NCBI GenBank assembly: GCA_029204225.1
Contig: CM055106.1
Coordinates: forward strand, 44,647,313 to 44,711,312
From: Diphasiastrum complanatum
Lineage: Eukaryota; Streptophyta; Lycopodiopsida; Lycopodiales; Lycopodiaceae
Reading direction: 5' to 3'
DNA length: 64,000 bases
Shown: positions 12,256 to 23,876 of the stretch, piece after piece
How the letters are laid out: every line of letters begins with the position of its first letter
Numbering within the stretch: the stretch's first letter is position 1
Program-made: the position numbers and the translations under genes
Notes under the pieces: model-generated
Told to the model about the DNA's origin: nothing
Database searches by the model: none
What the model saw: the letters and a program-made list of their open reading frames with translations, nothing else

Positions 12256-13800
12256 ATAATCTTAAACGTAGTGTTGGGCCAAAAATGTTTGAAGCCATCT
12301 TAGTAGCCAAAGAACTTGATGAAGAAGACTCTCTCTGTATCTCTCTCGTTCAACAGCTGATGCAGAGGGGCCGCAGATCTGGCTCGCAGATGGCTGGAGG
12401 TCGCGATGGTCTGCTTGCTGCCTCTGCTCAGCTCGCTATCTCCCGGCTAATGCCTCTTCTCTGCTCTTTCTCACTCAGATCCGATGCTGCCTCTGATCCG
12501 AACTCTGTCCACGACCACTGCTTTTGGTACTGGCACGATTCTGGCCTCTGGCTGCTTCTGCGCTGCTCTGGTTGCTGCTCTGGCTTGCTCTTCTTGTTAC
12601 TGCTCTTATTCATTCTCAGTTCATTACTGGCTGTGATTCCGCAGTGGAGCAACGCTACTATCAGAGGTGCGATGGGCCTCCAGCATACACTTTCATCAAA
12701 AGCATATTGGGTTCAGTGCTTCTTACTGTCAGTAATGTGTTGGTTCAGAGCAGCGATCAGCTTAAAGTGAATGGCATGGCAAGAAGCAGCATTATAGTAT
12801 TCACAATTGAAGCCAAGGACAAGTATGGCTTTACGCACTCCCCATGGTACATGGTGCGACATCAGATTACCATATTTCAAGCCCTTTGACGCAAGAACCC
12901 TTTAGTATTGGGTCAAAATTAAGCTCAAAATTAGCCTGATTTTTTGTGTCAAAAATTCGGTTAACATAGGCGATCTCCACTGGGTCGCATGGTCCCCATG
13001 CGGTGGATCCAAAATCTCTGGTTTCATGGCAGCTATATTTGGTGTAGTCTCGTTCTGGGATCAGCACCCTTTTAGGGGCGATGCTAACCATCTGCTTTCG
13101 TCGATCGGCTTGTGAATTCTGCTCTTAAGTGCTTTTATCTGCATCAGTTCTCTTGATAAGAGGTACCTTCTTTTTTTTCTTCTTTTTTTCTTTTCTCTCT
13201 TCTTTTTTTTTGTGAATAAACAATATACATCTCTCCCCTCTCCACTGCATTGTTTTTCTCCATTTTTCCTCTCAACCCCATCCCGCTCATGCTCCTAATC
13301 AATCATACATGCCCTTATGACAATGCGAAGGTAATACCCATTTTCTTTCAAAGCTGATGCATAATGCAAGGACATGCATGCAATTGCTCGAGCTTGCAAC
13401 GGATGGTTCAAGCACACTGTGTCTATATGATGCATCAGCGGTGGTGGGTGCAATTAATATATGGATAATCTTATCTCTACATTTTGTCCAAGGTTAGCGC
13501 ACACAACAAAACTCACATCAAGGATTTTTTTTTTTTTTCTAGAACGAAGAAAAGTCATCAAACAACAAAGTTAGTAGAATAAACATATATACAGATAAAA
13601 TTTAGACATAGACTCAATATTGTCCCTTACTCCCTAGGTGACATTAAAGGTAAGGGTGGATCTTTCATCATATCAACAACTACCCAATATTGATCTTATT
13701 ACCAGGATATTCACCTTCTGTTTCAAGTTTGGCATGATGTAAAGAGTGGGGGGATAAAGGGTTGAAATCCCACCGCTGATTTGAGCGGTTCTGATGTCTT
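12256..13800. other. No supported gene; overlapping frames and T-rich sequence
   Basis: Overlapping frames of 121-161 codons at 12,285-12,889 are rich in Leu, Ser and Cys and share no motif with a known family. They look like composition-driven open frames in CT-rich DNA. A CTTTTTTT-type run lies at 13,146-13,215. A 50-bp sequence at 12,913-12,966 recurs at 18,474-18,526. Confidence 0.4.
12913..12966. repeat. Dispersed ~50-bp repeat, copy 1
   Basis: Contains AAAATTAAGCTCAAAATTAG and, after a short variable stretch, GTGTCAAAAATTCGG. The same order recurs at 18,474-18,526 with a few differences, in the same orientation. The two copies bracket the gag-bearing element at about 13.8-16.65 kb, so they could be remnants of its termini or of a separate repeat family. 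Confidence 0.75.
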
Positions 13801-13808
13801 TTTGGATT

Positions 13809-16650
13809 CTATGGTCGACATGGAAGATCGACATATTCTATGTCAAAGTCGTGGAATTCATCGTTGTCATTCATATTAATAGTTGGAAGTCTTGTGTTCA
13901 TTACCCCCTTTTTGATTTCTATCTCAGGCCTTTCGCCATCACTGTTAGTTTCACAATCATATCCCGACATGTCCTCCCAATGGAGTGTATCAACTATAAT
14001 CTTTGGTGATTCTCTACTAGAGTTTAGGCACTCATTTTCAATAGGGTGTATCAATGTATATGCACATACTATATCCTCATGTTCTTCAAATAGGTCCTGT
14101 ATGCCATAGGATTCTTGATTAATGTCATCAGTGATAGGAGATGAGATAGTTTTACTTTCATAAGTCGTGTGGTAATGATCTACATGTATGGATCTAGGGG
14201 GGTAGTTTATAGGGGCTATTCAGACTGGTTCATCTATTTCTTCCCATTCTGATTCACTATCATTGTTTGCATCTAAGGATATGGATTGATTGGGTTGATC
14301 ATTGTATGTCAACAGTACTACCTCCTCATACTTAGTGGCCTTACTAGGACTCACCTGTCGGGCACTCTTCTTCATCCACTCTTTTCTAGGGGGGTTTGAT
14401 CGTAACTTACTTCGAGTTATTGTTTGTACTCTCCCCCTAGCCTCTATGGGTACAAGTGTTCTTACTAAGTGTGTCGGGGGTCTCTTGTCACTAGCTTTGA
14501 CTCGTCTATCTTGAGGGGTATTCCATAGGTTTACACTTTCATCACTATGGTTTCTATTGTTGACTAGCCCACTATCCACTTCATCCCCTTGCATCTGATG
14601 GTATCCTTGCACTTGACTTGTTCCACCATAAAACATCTCAATGTGAATCAATGTCTTATCTCCCTCATCACATTATGGCTTAGGTACCTGTAGCGGTGCA
14701 TTCATCTCCTCAGTCTCGCATTTCATATCATAAGCATTTTCATCCCTATGGTGTAGTTCCTTCTGTGTTCTACAAGGTCTTCTACAATTTTTGGCCACTT
14801 GATTTTGGGTATGATAGTTGGGCATTACACTATGTCTCTCAAATGCATACGGTGGTCTCAGTTCTGATGGTTGGGGCACATGCAACAATCCTACTCTATT
14901 TGACAACTCTTCTGTAAATGAAGGAGATTCCTCATTTAGGTTGATCACTCTTACTATCTGGTTGATGTTTTGGCACTCGAATGTGGCCCAATTGGCCTCT
15001 TCTACAATTTGTGCTCTAGATACAACTTCCTCAAAAGATGAAACTCCTGATTGGCGTACCACTAGTTGGATATCTATCTGTAAACCTCTAAGGAATAAAG
15101 TTGTCACTAATTCAGGTGGTATCTTAACTGCTAGACCAAGATTCAGTTGGCAGACCAATTCTTTTAGCCTTCTTACATATAAGCGTATGGTCTCATTTGG
15201 CTCTTGTTGTATTGTAGTCAAGGAAAACATCAAGCTGTTGACGTTGTATGTGGGTTTAAATTCCTCTAAGAATACCTGGAATAACTCCTCGAATGTATTG
15301 ATCGAATTTATGGGCAAGTTATAGTACCATTTTTTTGCTTCTCCTACCAAAGTTGTGGACAACAACAACATTCTATGTGTAGAATTTGTGATTCTACTAA
15401 TTCCACCAATGTGTTGAATTCTTCGATATGCCTATGGGCATCTTCATTAGTGTTTCCATGGAATTGAGGTAGGGAACCTACTATTCTTGGTATCCTTCCG
15501 ATATCATCAGAGACAACTATCAGCAAACTGGTTCTTCTTGCCATTGATGTGCCAGGTGGAGGGCTAGGTGTACGTACAGTTGGTGAGCCTGAGACAAGTC
15601 CAAGGCTTCTTTTTCAATGCTTTCAACCTCTTGATTCATCATATTTGGGTCCAAAGTTGATTCGATCTCACTTTCTGACATTGTTTCCCACTCCAACATT
15701 GTCTTATTGTCTACAATCTCTCCCTCACTCTCTTCTCCATCACAACCCACCTTATTTGGATCTAGTTTAATTTCATCTTCAATCATGGTCTCCCACTGAA
15801 ATCTATCACTATAAGCCTCAACTAGAGTAGGGATCTCATTCTCACTACCAGGTTGGGTCGAAGATTCTCCTGTTTTAGGTTCTAGTTGAATATCCTCAAG
15901 ACATCCTAGCATAATCTCTAATTCACCTCTTATGACTTCTGATGTCAAAGTCCGTGTCTTCTTGGTTTATGTCAAAACTCAATGGTTCATGTTCTGATAA
16001 AGAAAGTCCTGAAGGTGTCATTGCTATAGGATCTGACGACTGCAAACTCGATAGCCTTTCTATAGGAGAAATGATAGTTGGTTTGGTATCATCCTGTAAC
16101 AAGAGTTCTATGGCCTTGGAAAGATCATAGAGATTCTCTTCCATATTCACATGTAGAAGTATAGCTATGTGTGGGTTTGATAAGGTTTCAACTGGATTTA
16201 CCCACAAAGTCTTGGGTTCCATTAAGGGAGGTATCAAGGATTCTCTGCTAGAAGATTCTTCAACTAATACGATGTGTTTTTCTTTGGTGTCTACTTAATC
16301 CAATTCTAACTTTCCCAACGGAAGGTATTCTAAATGGTATCATCTTCATCACTGGTAGGGTCCGATAGGGTTAGATCAATGGTTTCATCAAGATTATCAT
16401 TAGATTTCAGAGATGTGTCTCCACATTCATATTCATGATCCAAAGTGGAGTGGCCCTTCGTTTCTTCTTTTGAGGTATTCAATGCTAGGAGTTTAACCAA
16501 CCGATTTTTGATATGGTGAGATACCCAAGGACCAAAGGTTCGAGATACTATACTCAGTGCTTGACGTAAAATTGTTTTATTAATGCTTCCTAGACACCTG
16601 GGTAGTGATGTATTTTTAGCCATTGTATTGATGAGTTTGGTCATGATTGG
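13809..16650 (-). mobile_element. Gag-bearing LTR-type retroelement fossil without visible pol
   Basis: On the minus strand a Ty3/gypsy-type retrotransposon gag domain is clear at about 15,544-14,673. Its signatures are LPQFHGNTNEDAHRHIEEF, then GEAKKWYYNLP, TFEELFQVFLEEF, and QEPNETIRLYVRRLKELV. Upstream frames (about 16,644-15,520) and downstream frames (14,651-13,809) are strongly acidic and disordered (Asp/Glu/Ser-rich). No protease, RT, RNase H or integrase motif was found within 3 kb downstream. It resembles gag-only nonautonomous elements (TR-GAG type), or gypsy elements with an extra ORF before gag. LTRs were not delimited. It is broken in several places and appears old. Confidence 0.75.
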
Positions 16651-18473
16651 ACTAATCTTGAGAAATTAATATCTAGATTGAAACATTGTTGTTGTCTGAT
16701 TGACAATTGAGATGGGGACCTTGTCTAGAATCTGGGACTATTGCTAGATTGGCAATTATCCTAACCATTGCACTACAAACGCCCTTCTTCTATCATTTTC
16801 TTTCATGCAGTTGGTATTACAGAATTTCCGTAGTCCAACTAGGAATCTTATCATCTTGAGACATAGGCCTTCATCGAATCTAATATAGGTGCATATGGTA
16901 CTCTAAACTGTAATAAGTTCCTTCAACATATCTAAGGATTAGAGAGCAAGGTCAGCTGAGTACAAGCCCTTTGACTCCAATATTGGGATCAGTGCTCTTC
17001 ATGCGATGCTACCCACATCCTAGCCATAACGCTTAGCTAGAATCCATCATGTTTCATTGACTCTCAGTATGAGTTCACCATTAGTCGTTTGTAGCTAACA
17101 CAGGTCTTTCTAAATTTCTCCTGGCAGACACACCAATGTTCGGGCAAATTTCGGCTAGCAATTGGTCCAGCCAAAATTCCTTAGTGATGGAAGAACCCAC
17201 ACTATCCTTACGCGAGTAATCAGAGTCTGATCGCTTCCAACCCCAGGGGCCCCACTGATCACCCCTTACTCCCAGGTCAATGAGAGTTTTTCAAGCTCTT
17301 AGAGATGTGATTAGTGGGAGATTGTCTTCATCCTAGTGCTCACACAAATCCAAGGGCGGCTAAGTGACAAAGACTCTCCCTTGGTAGGAGTGAACGCTTC
17401 TATGATTAAGAACAACTCTAGAAGGTGTGGGTTTCATTCTGATCGGGTCTAATACTTGTCGTGTTTTTCTTAGGACTTGGGGTATTGAACTGTAGAATGA
17501 CGGTCCTATCAATGTCCTTCAAAGACAAGTTGCATCTTGGTCTCTTCTGGATGTGACATAACTTGGGTGACTCTAGAATCTCATTTTATCTGCTAGTAAT
17601 AGTTGTTTCTTGGGTTCTACTCTCTTTTCAATCTTGCATCTAGTATTGTCATTTACTCCTCTTAAAAAGTCGTCTTGATACTATTTTCTATCCCTCAAGT
17701 AGTAATCCCAAATATATTATCTTCACCACATAGACCTTAAGGAGATCAATCCTATTATCAGGTCTTGATGGTATGTGAGACAACCTTCAAGTTGTGGGGC
17801 TTAGCCTGTAGGAGCATGGGACACATCCTTGTAGCTAATTTTTGAGGATATCTTCTGTGAAGGATCCTCCAAGAAGGTGGTCTAAACATTGACGGTAGGA
17901 ATTTCAAGACCTTGTGATATTTATGATTCGGTATCATGTCATAATATGGATTTCACATTTCTCAACTCCCCCCCTCTTTTACTATAATTGGCATATCTCT
18001 TTCCCTTGCTTGATTTATCCGTACCATATGATGCTAGAAAATGATTTTATTGATATCATTGTCAAAGTTTGTAGCTCGTGTAGAATATTCCCTTAGGTCC
18101 ATGGGGTGACGTTCATAAGGGACTTTGACTAACTGATAACGAGTGTTTCGCTTATTTCGTCAATTCGGATTCTTATAGCTTGGTAGGGTTTTCTTAGATC
18201 ACCTTCTTCTTACGCTCATGCTAGTGGTAGGTTACAAGCGGGTTGAGACTCCTATCTCTATATGGACCGGCATTTTTCTTCGGTCTTACAAAATCTATCC
18301 TATGTCTAATATTTTTGATGGTTCCTTAGACGGTTTGTACAGATATCTTATCTACTACTAATTAGCATGTCTAGCCACTTTAAGAGCGGGCTGCGTCCCC
18401 TATCTCTTGGCAATTTTCAGCCATTTTTACATTGAAATTTTTCTATTTTTACATGCCGATTTCAATTCTATAG
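16651..18473. other. No gene seen; possible leader/LTR of the gag element
   Basis: Stops are dense in all frames. It lies upstream (minus sense) of the gag element and may be its 5' untranslated leader and LTR, but no TG...CA ends or primer-binding site could be assigned. Confidence 0.35.
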
Positions 18474-18526
18474 CAAAATTAAGCTCAAAATTAGCCCAAT
18501 TTTTGGTGTCAAAAATTCGGCTAACC
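18474..18526. repeat. Dispersed ~50-bp repeat, copy 2
   Basis: Second copy of the repeat at 12,913-12,966. It keeps AAAATTAAGCTCAAAATTAG and GTGTCAAAAATTCGG, and is immediately followed by the GT-rich block. Confidence 0.75.
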
Positions 18527-18528
18527 CT

Positions 18529-18643
18529 GTGTGTGTGTGAGGAGGGGGGGAGGGGTCCTGTGTGTGTTTGTGGGTGTGCACACTGTGTGTTGTGAGTGTG
18601 TTTGTGCAGAAGTGTATTTTTGTGCGTGTTGTGTTTGTGTGCA

Positions 18644-18686
<43 letters not shown>

Positions 18687-18735
18687 AGGGTAAGGGTTAG
18701 AGTGGTTCTTTATGAATGTGTGTTTGCATGTGTGT
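18529..18735. repeat. GT-rich block with (TG)17 core
   Basis: Interrupted TG/GTGTTT repeats, with a pure (TG)n run at 18,648-18,682. Cys/Val-rich frames across it are repeat artefacts. 18,736-19,300 holds no recognisable gene. Confidence 0.95.
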
Positions 18736-19300
18736 TTGGGCTGAGCTCAGAGCTCAAAAAATCCGGCTTGCGTGCTTGGAGGAAGTGTTGGCTCTCTTAG
18801 GAATCATTGCTTCCAAGTTGATGACTCATAGCCATTACACTCATGGTTGGGTCCAAAATCAATGTGTCAAAATATGTACAACCATATAAATTCTGGTTAG
18901 CTCGCATAGTATTGAGTAATTAGGCTTTTTGTTTCAGTTCAATCCGAGAAAAGATAACATACCTATATGCTTGATTATGGGTCACATTATAAAAATACTT
19001 TAAACTAATCATGCATATAGTCAATGCAAAGTTAACAGACGGCCTATAGTTCAAAGTGAATATGTTGTTTATGCATGTGGTATGTATTTGTGTTTTGTTG
19101 GAATTCGATGCACAGTCTGAAATCCATTCAATAATGAGCATCTTGAAAGCTGTACAATACCCAAAAAAAGAAGGCTCGAGTTTTTCAGAAGGTCGAGTTT
19201 TTCGACCTATTATAACTCTTATGAAAGAAAAAATTCCGACCCTGGGTCGAGTCGAATCGGGTCTGACTTTTCCTACCTTGGGCATCCTTGTCAAAACATT

Positions 19301-19637
19301 GACCCAATGGTAAAAATCCAACCCAATGGAAAAAAAATCTTACCCAATGGAAAAAATTTGACCAGTGGAAAAAAAATCCGACCCAATGGTAAAAATCTGA
19401 CCCAGTGGAAAAAATCCGACCCAATGGTAAAAATCCAACCCAATGGAAAAAAAATCTTACCCAATGGAAAAAATCTGACCAGTGGAAAAAAAATCCGACC
19501 CAATGGTAAAAATCCGACCCAGTGGAAAAAATCCAACCCAATATAAAAATTTGACTCAATGGTAAAAAATAGACCAAAAGCATTTTTCGATCCAATGGTA
19601 AAAATTTGATCCAATGGTAAAAATCTGACCCAAAGGC
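19301..19637. repeat. Tandem repeat, 18-20 bp unit in a 117-bp higher-order period
   Basis: Units read (G)ACCCAATGGTAAAAATCC with variants (GGAAAAAAAATC, CAGTGG). The block beginning TAAAAATCCAACCC at 19,311 repeats in the same order of variants from 19,428, an offset of 117 bp covering about six basic units. Units then decay to about 19,637. The minus-strand frames (repeated FFHWVGF) follow from the repeat and are not treated as genes. Confidence 0.92.
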
Positions 19638-19786
19638 TTGGGTGGCGGCTTGTGGTCGAGACATGTGTGTGTTTATCGAGTGTGTATCTGTGTGTTTTTG
19701 CTATGCGTGTGTTCGTGGGTTTGCGTGTGTATGTGTGTTTATCGAGTGTGCATCTGTGTGTTTATTGAGTGTGTAGGCATTAGGCA

Positions 19787-19890
19787 TTGAAAATCAGGGT
19801 TAGGCATTAGGCATTAGGCATTAGGCATTACAGTAGGCATTACATTAGGGATTACATTAGGCATTTCTAATGCCTAATGCCAAAGAAGGC
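19787..19890. repeat. TTAGGCA heptamer array, telomere-like variant
   Basis: Several direct copies of (TTAGGCA), some separated by CAG or ACA, are followed by TTAGGGATTACATTAGGCATT and then an inverted copy TAATGCCTAATGCC, so the array can fold back. It is one letter class away from the plant telomere unit TTTAGGG but is not a canonical telomeric array. Confidence 0.85.
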
Positions 19891-20148
19891 ATTACATTTG
19901 GTTGTGAGTCTAACTAGAATCAAATGACGCATCATTTATTCCTTTAAAATTTTGCCCCTAATTGGAATCAAATCATTAAGTATAAAGAATCTTTTTTAAA
20001 GAGACATTCACATAAACAACAATCAACTTTTGAGATTTTTAAGTTGCGCATTACGGTTAAAAAAAATGCTTTTCTTTCTTTGCTCGTTTGTTTCTCTAAA
20101 AGAAATGTGTTGTTTCATCTAATTCATCAAAAAATTGTTTGCTCTTCG

Positions 20149-20378
<230 letters not shown>

Positions 20379-20627
20379 CCCTCCCACCAATCCACACAAC
20401 ATATAAATCCTTATTGGAGGAGTCAAGAGTAGGCAATGACTACAACACGACTGCACATGGGAGAATCACCAAATTACGCTTCAGATAAGACATGAGAAAG
20501 ATTATGGTAATGCAGCAGTCAGATGGGGATCTGGGTGCATGGAGACAGATGGGGCCCGGGTCCAAGAATGGAAGCTTTAGAGCTTGTGTTGCAACAACCA
20601 ATCTGTTTTATCAGAAACAAAAGAAAA

Positions 20628-20800
20628 TGCATACTTTCTATCATGTCTGCCCTTTCTAAGAAGAAGTAGAAACAAGCAACGTATACTTCATGATATCATA
20701 TCTGTCCATTCTCAAAAGATGTAGAAACAGAAGTGCATTCCCCATACCATATCTATCCATTCTCAAATAGGTAGAGATAGGAAATGCATACTCCATATCA
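20628..20800. repeat. Degenerate tandem repeat, ~52-bp unit, 3.3 copies
   Basis: Units start at 20,628, 20,681, 20,734 and 20,784. Each carries TGCATACTyCATA, ATATCTRTCCATTCTCAAA and GTAGARAYAG-type segments. Moderate divergence points to an old duplication. Confidence 0.8.
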
Positions 20801-21226
20801 ATGGACAACACCATGACAAAGGTCTTTGATGCAGAATGTTGGATGCCATAAGCAACTTTTATATTACTTATCATACTTCCATCGCATAAGAATTTTATGA
20901 ACTTCAGTGCATATTCACAAAATGACTAAATGAAAATAGAGCCTGCAATAACAAATCTCTGAATTGCCAGTCTTTGCCTCCTGCGAGAAAGAAAGGCTGC
21001 ACATGAACATGGCGAGATCAATTCAGTCCACTTTCATATATATCTATTCATGAACAATTCGCAGCTGCAAAATAACGGAATCGCTAGTGATAATGACTCG
21101 TTTTTATTCATTTAACTCACTTCAATGTGGCCAGGTTGTTTACCACCAGCTATGTCATCGATGCCGATGATTTCAGTGCGCTCGTTGCCATCATTATACC
21201 ACCATGCAAGCACTCCCCATGGAACT

Positions 21227-21722
21227 TGTAAAGACCACTAGGGAAAAACCCCTAAGATGAGGATAGAAAAACACAAGAGAGACTGTGGAGCAAAACCACC
21301 CAACCAATCCTAGATCCCTCTTGGAGAATCCTCCTAGATCTAGCCCCCAAGCCATGTGATAGCAAGAGGAGAAGAGCTCAACTGGTAAGCTAGACCAAAG
21401 TCATCGACGGAATAATCACTACCTTAATATATAGAGAGTAGGATCTTGTGCATGAACCCATGCAATCTCCATGCAGGTCAACTATAAATAGATCATAGCT
21501 CTTCATGCATATCTCCTACCTATATCAATCACACGTACATGCACTACTCCATATCTCTCATATAGAGTGTATGGGTCCTCTCAAGGTCAATAGTCACCAA
21601 CAGGCCTCGACATGGAATAAAATCTAGGCTGACCAATAATCTCGAACACTAGAGGGCCAGTCTACCATATTAAGACTATTCCATGTCCATAACTGAATAT
21701 GGCCGTAACATTCTTCCTCTCT
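21227..21722 (-). mobile_element. LTR retrotransposon 3' LTR and polypurine tract (minus strand)
   Basis: On the plus strand the sequence starts TGTAAAGACC (21,227) and ends GGCCGTAACA (21,710), giving TG...CA ends and 484 bp. On the minus strand it is preceded by AAGAGAGGAAGAA, a polypurine tract, at 21,711-21,723. It shares GATCTAGCCCCCAAG and the layout of the LTR at 3,250-3,780. The sequence to the right (21,724-23,040) would be the 3' internal region but has no surviving pol frame, so the element is an old and partial fossil. Confidence 0.65.
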
Positions 21723-21723
21723 T

Positions 21724-23040
21724 AAACAGGTTCTGTCCTTAGAACAGAAAAAAGATAATATGAAACTATTCCTTAATTTTTCAAGTCTTTCTCATGAATC
21801 ATTATTCTTAGTCTGATCTGTCCATCTGAATAAGTACTCAAAGATGCAATAATAATTAAGTTACTTGTCTCTACTCATGAATACTAACTCAAATTTTCAA
21901 AGATACACTAAGCTATAAATCTTTCAATTTGGTTGATCTTATCCAAAAGAAGAGTTTATCACCTTCATATAATCCCAATTACATGAAACATTGGGTGATT
22001 TTCTTATTTCAGAAATCAAATGCGAAAGATGAAGAAATTCCATTTCAATTTCTTGCAAAAAATAAGGCTTCTTGGTACAAATATTAAAATAAAGAATTAC
22101 TTAATGAATGTCTGTGAGATCCACACAATCTCAAGTATGTGCTGGAGTAAAGAAATTTAGAGTTGAACCAATAGATCTAAATTCTTGACTCACCCAATTG
22201 ATCAAAAATTACTCATTATCTTAAGAATCCTCACATTTTCTTATAATCTTAAAATGACCTTTAAGTACAATTTATGATCCGTCAATCATAAACATTTAGA
22301 ACCTTATGATTTGTCAATCATAATTTATAGGATTCCAAAACCATACTTCATCATTGAAAGATACTGGAGTATATGTACAACATACAACTCAGAAAATATA
22401 AGAATCATTCTGAAATCTTTTCCACAAGGAAAATTACTGGATTTCAAGAACATTCTTTCAACTAGATTCTTAACCAGATTATGAGCTCCAAATTCTACAA
22501 TCAACCAAGTAATTAAAAATCATTTTAACATCCGTCTTAATGACATAACTTATATTATTGCCTAGAACAATATCTAGAGAGTACAGATTTCTGCTGAATT
22601 CCAACTAAATTCAGTTTACCATTCTTGGAACCATTAGGATCCGGCACCCAATTGAACTCACATGGATACTAACACTAATGAATCAAGTTTATTTCTCACT
22701 TGAAAAATATAGTATCCTATGCACACAATTTCTTGATGAATCCGAATGACTCATAAACTATGTGTCTTACAAGCAATACACACAAAACAAACAGTTTTGC
22801 GTGAATTCTCTTCACATTGTCCGTTTTACCAATTAACTTCCACGTGAGTATATCAACTATTCAAGTTAATTGCTCATGATTTAGAAACCTTAAATGTCTA
22901 GGTGCAGACCTTAATTGTACTGTACAACACCACATTTAGATCCTTATTCAAATCACTCTTAAGTTAGCCTATAGATCTATCAGAACAGATCTGTTAACTC
23001 TGCAAGTAATTGTCAAAACACAATACTTGACCATACAATT
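21724..23040. other. No gene seen; probable decayed LTR-element interior
   Basis: AT-rich, with stops dense in all frames and no motif recognised. By position it would be the 3' internal part of the minus-strand LTR element whose LTR is at 21,227-21,710. Confidence 0.4.
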
Positions 23041-23305
23041 TTTTTTTTCCAAAAACTAAATTTTTGTTTTCAAAGACTCGATTTTTTCAATGACTCAAAT
23101 TTTTTCGAAAGACTCAAATTTTTCAGAGACTCAAATTTTTCCAGATACTCGAATTTTTCAAAAGGATCGAATCTTTTCAAACTTGACCGAATTTTTCCAA
23201 AGACTTGATTTTTTTTTCAATGACTCGATTTTTCAAAAGACTCAAATTTTTTAAAGACTCGTATTCTTTTAAAGACTCGAATTTTTCCAAAGGATCGAAT
23301 ACTAT
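23041..23305. repeat. Degenerate tandem repeat, 17-20 bp unit (GACTCGAATTTTTCAAA)
   Basis: About 13 variant copies of (A)GACTC(A/G)AATTTTT(C)AAA, with GGATCGAAT variants at intervals. The minus-strand frame repeating Phe-Lys-Arg-Ile arises from the unit. Confidence 0.9.
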
Positions 23306-23559
23306 TGTTAAACATGGTTAAATTTTGACCCCTACTATGGCCGAGATGTGTGAGATATGTTAGATATTCGAGATGCGAGACGTGGGAGATTGGCCACCAT
23401 CCAAATCCTCGCCCAAATCGTCGGCGGCCACCTAAATCCGCACCATATTCGTACAATCATTGACCATCCACCCAAACCATTGGTTGCCACCCAAAATTTT
23501 GGCTAATTGTTACTAACAAATTTTGACCCAAACCACTAGCCTTCGACCCAAACCATCAA

Positions 23560-23785
23560 TCGTAACCCAAATTGTCGTCGTCCATTGCCCAACCGCCCCG
23601 CCGTCCATTGTCCGGCCGTCCATTGTCCATTGCCCGCTGTCCATTGCCTCCATGCCTTCAATCATCAATCACCCACTCTGAGCATCATCCACACCTCTTG
23701 ACCACAAGCCGCCACCTAGATCGGCCATCATCGCCTGTCAACGATGGGCACCAATCACTAGTATATATATGTATATATGTATGTA

Positions 23786-23872
<87 letters not shown>
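23560..23872. repeat. GTCCATTGYCC motif cluster followed by (AT)n microsatellite
   Basis: Five copies of GTCCATTG(C/T)CC occur at about 23,578-23,650 in a locally GC-rich stretch with many ACCCAAA motifs. A pure AT run follows at 23,788-23,872 (85 bp). Confidence 0.9.

Positions 23873-23876
<4 letters not shown>

Noticed and set aside
12285-12889. Possible membrane protein (Leu-rich 161-codon frame)
   Set aside because: Three overlapping frames on both strands, CT-rich composition, no family motif.
14818-15324. 168-codon plus-strand frame
   Set aside because: Antisense shadow of the gag domain on the minus strand.
19185-19664. 159-codon frame with repeated FFHWVGF
   Set aside because: Fully explained by the tandem repeat at 19,301-19,637; no start context or homologue known.
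23572-23874. Frame ending in Tyr-Ile repeats
   Set aside because: The repeat part is the (AT)n microsatellite and the rest is GTCCATTG motif sequence.
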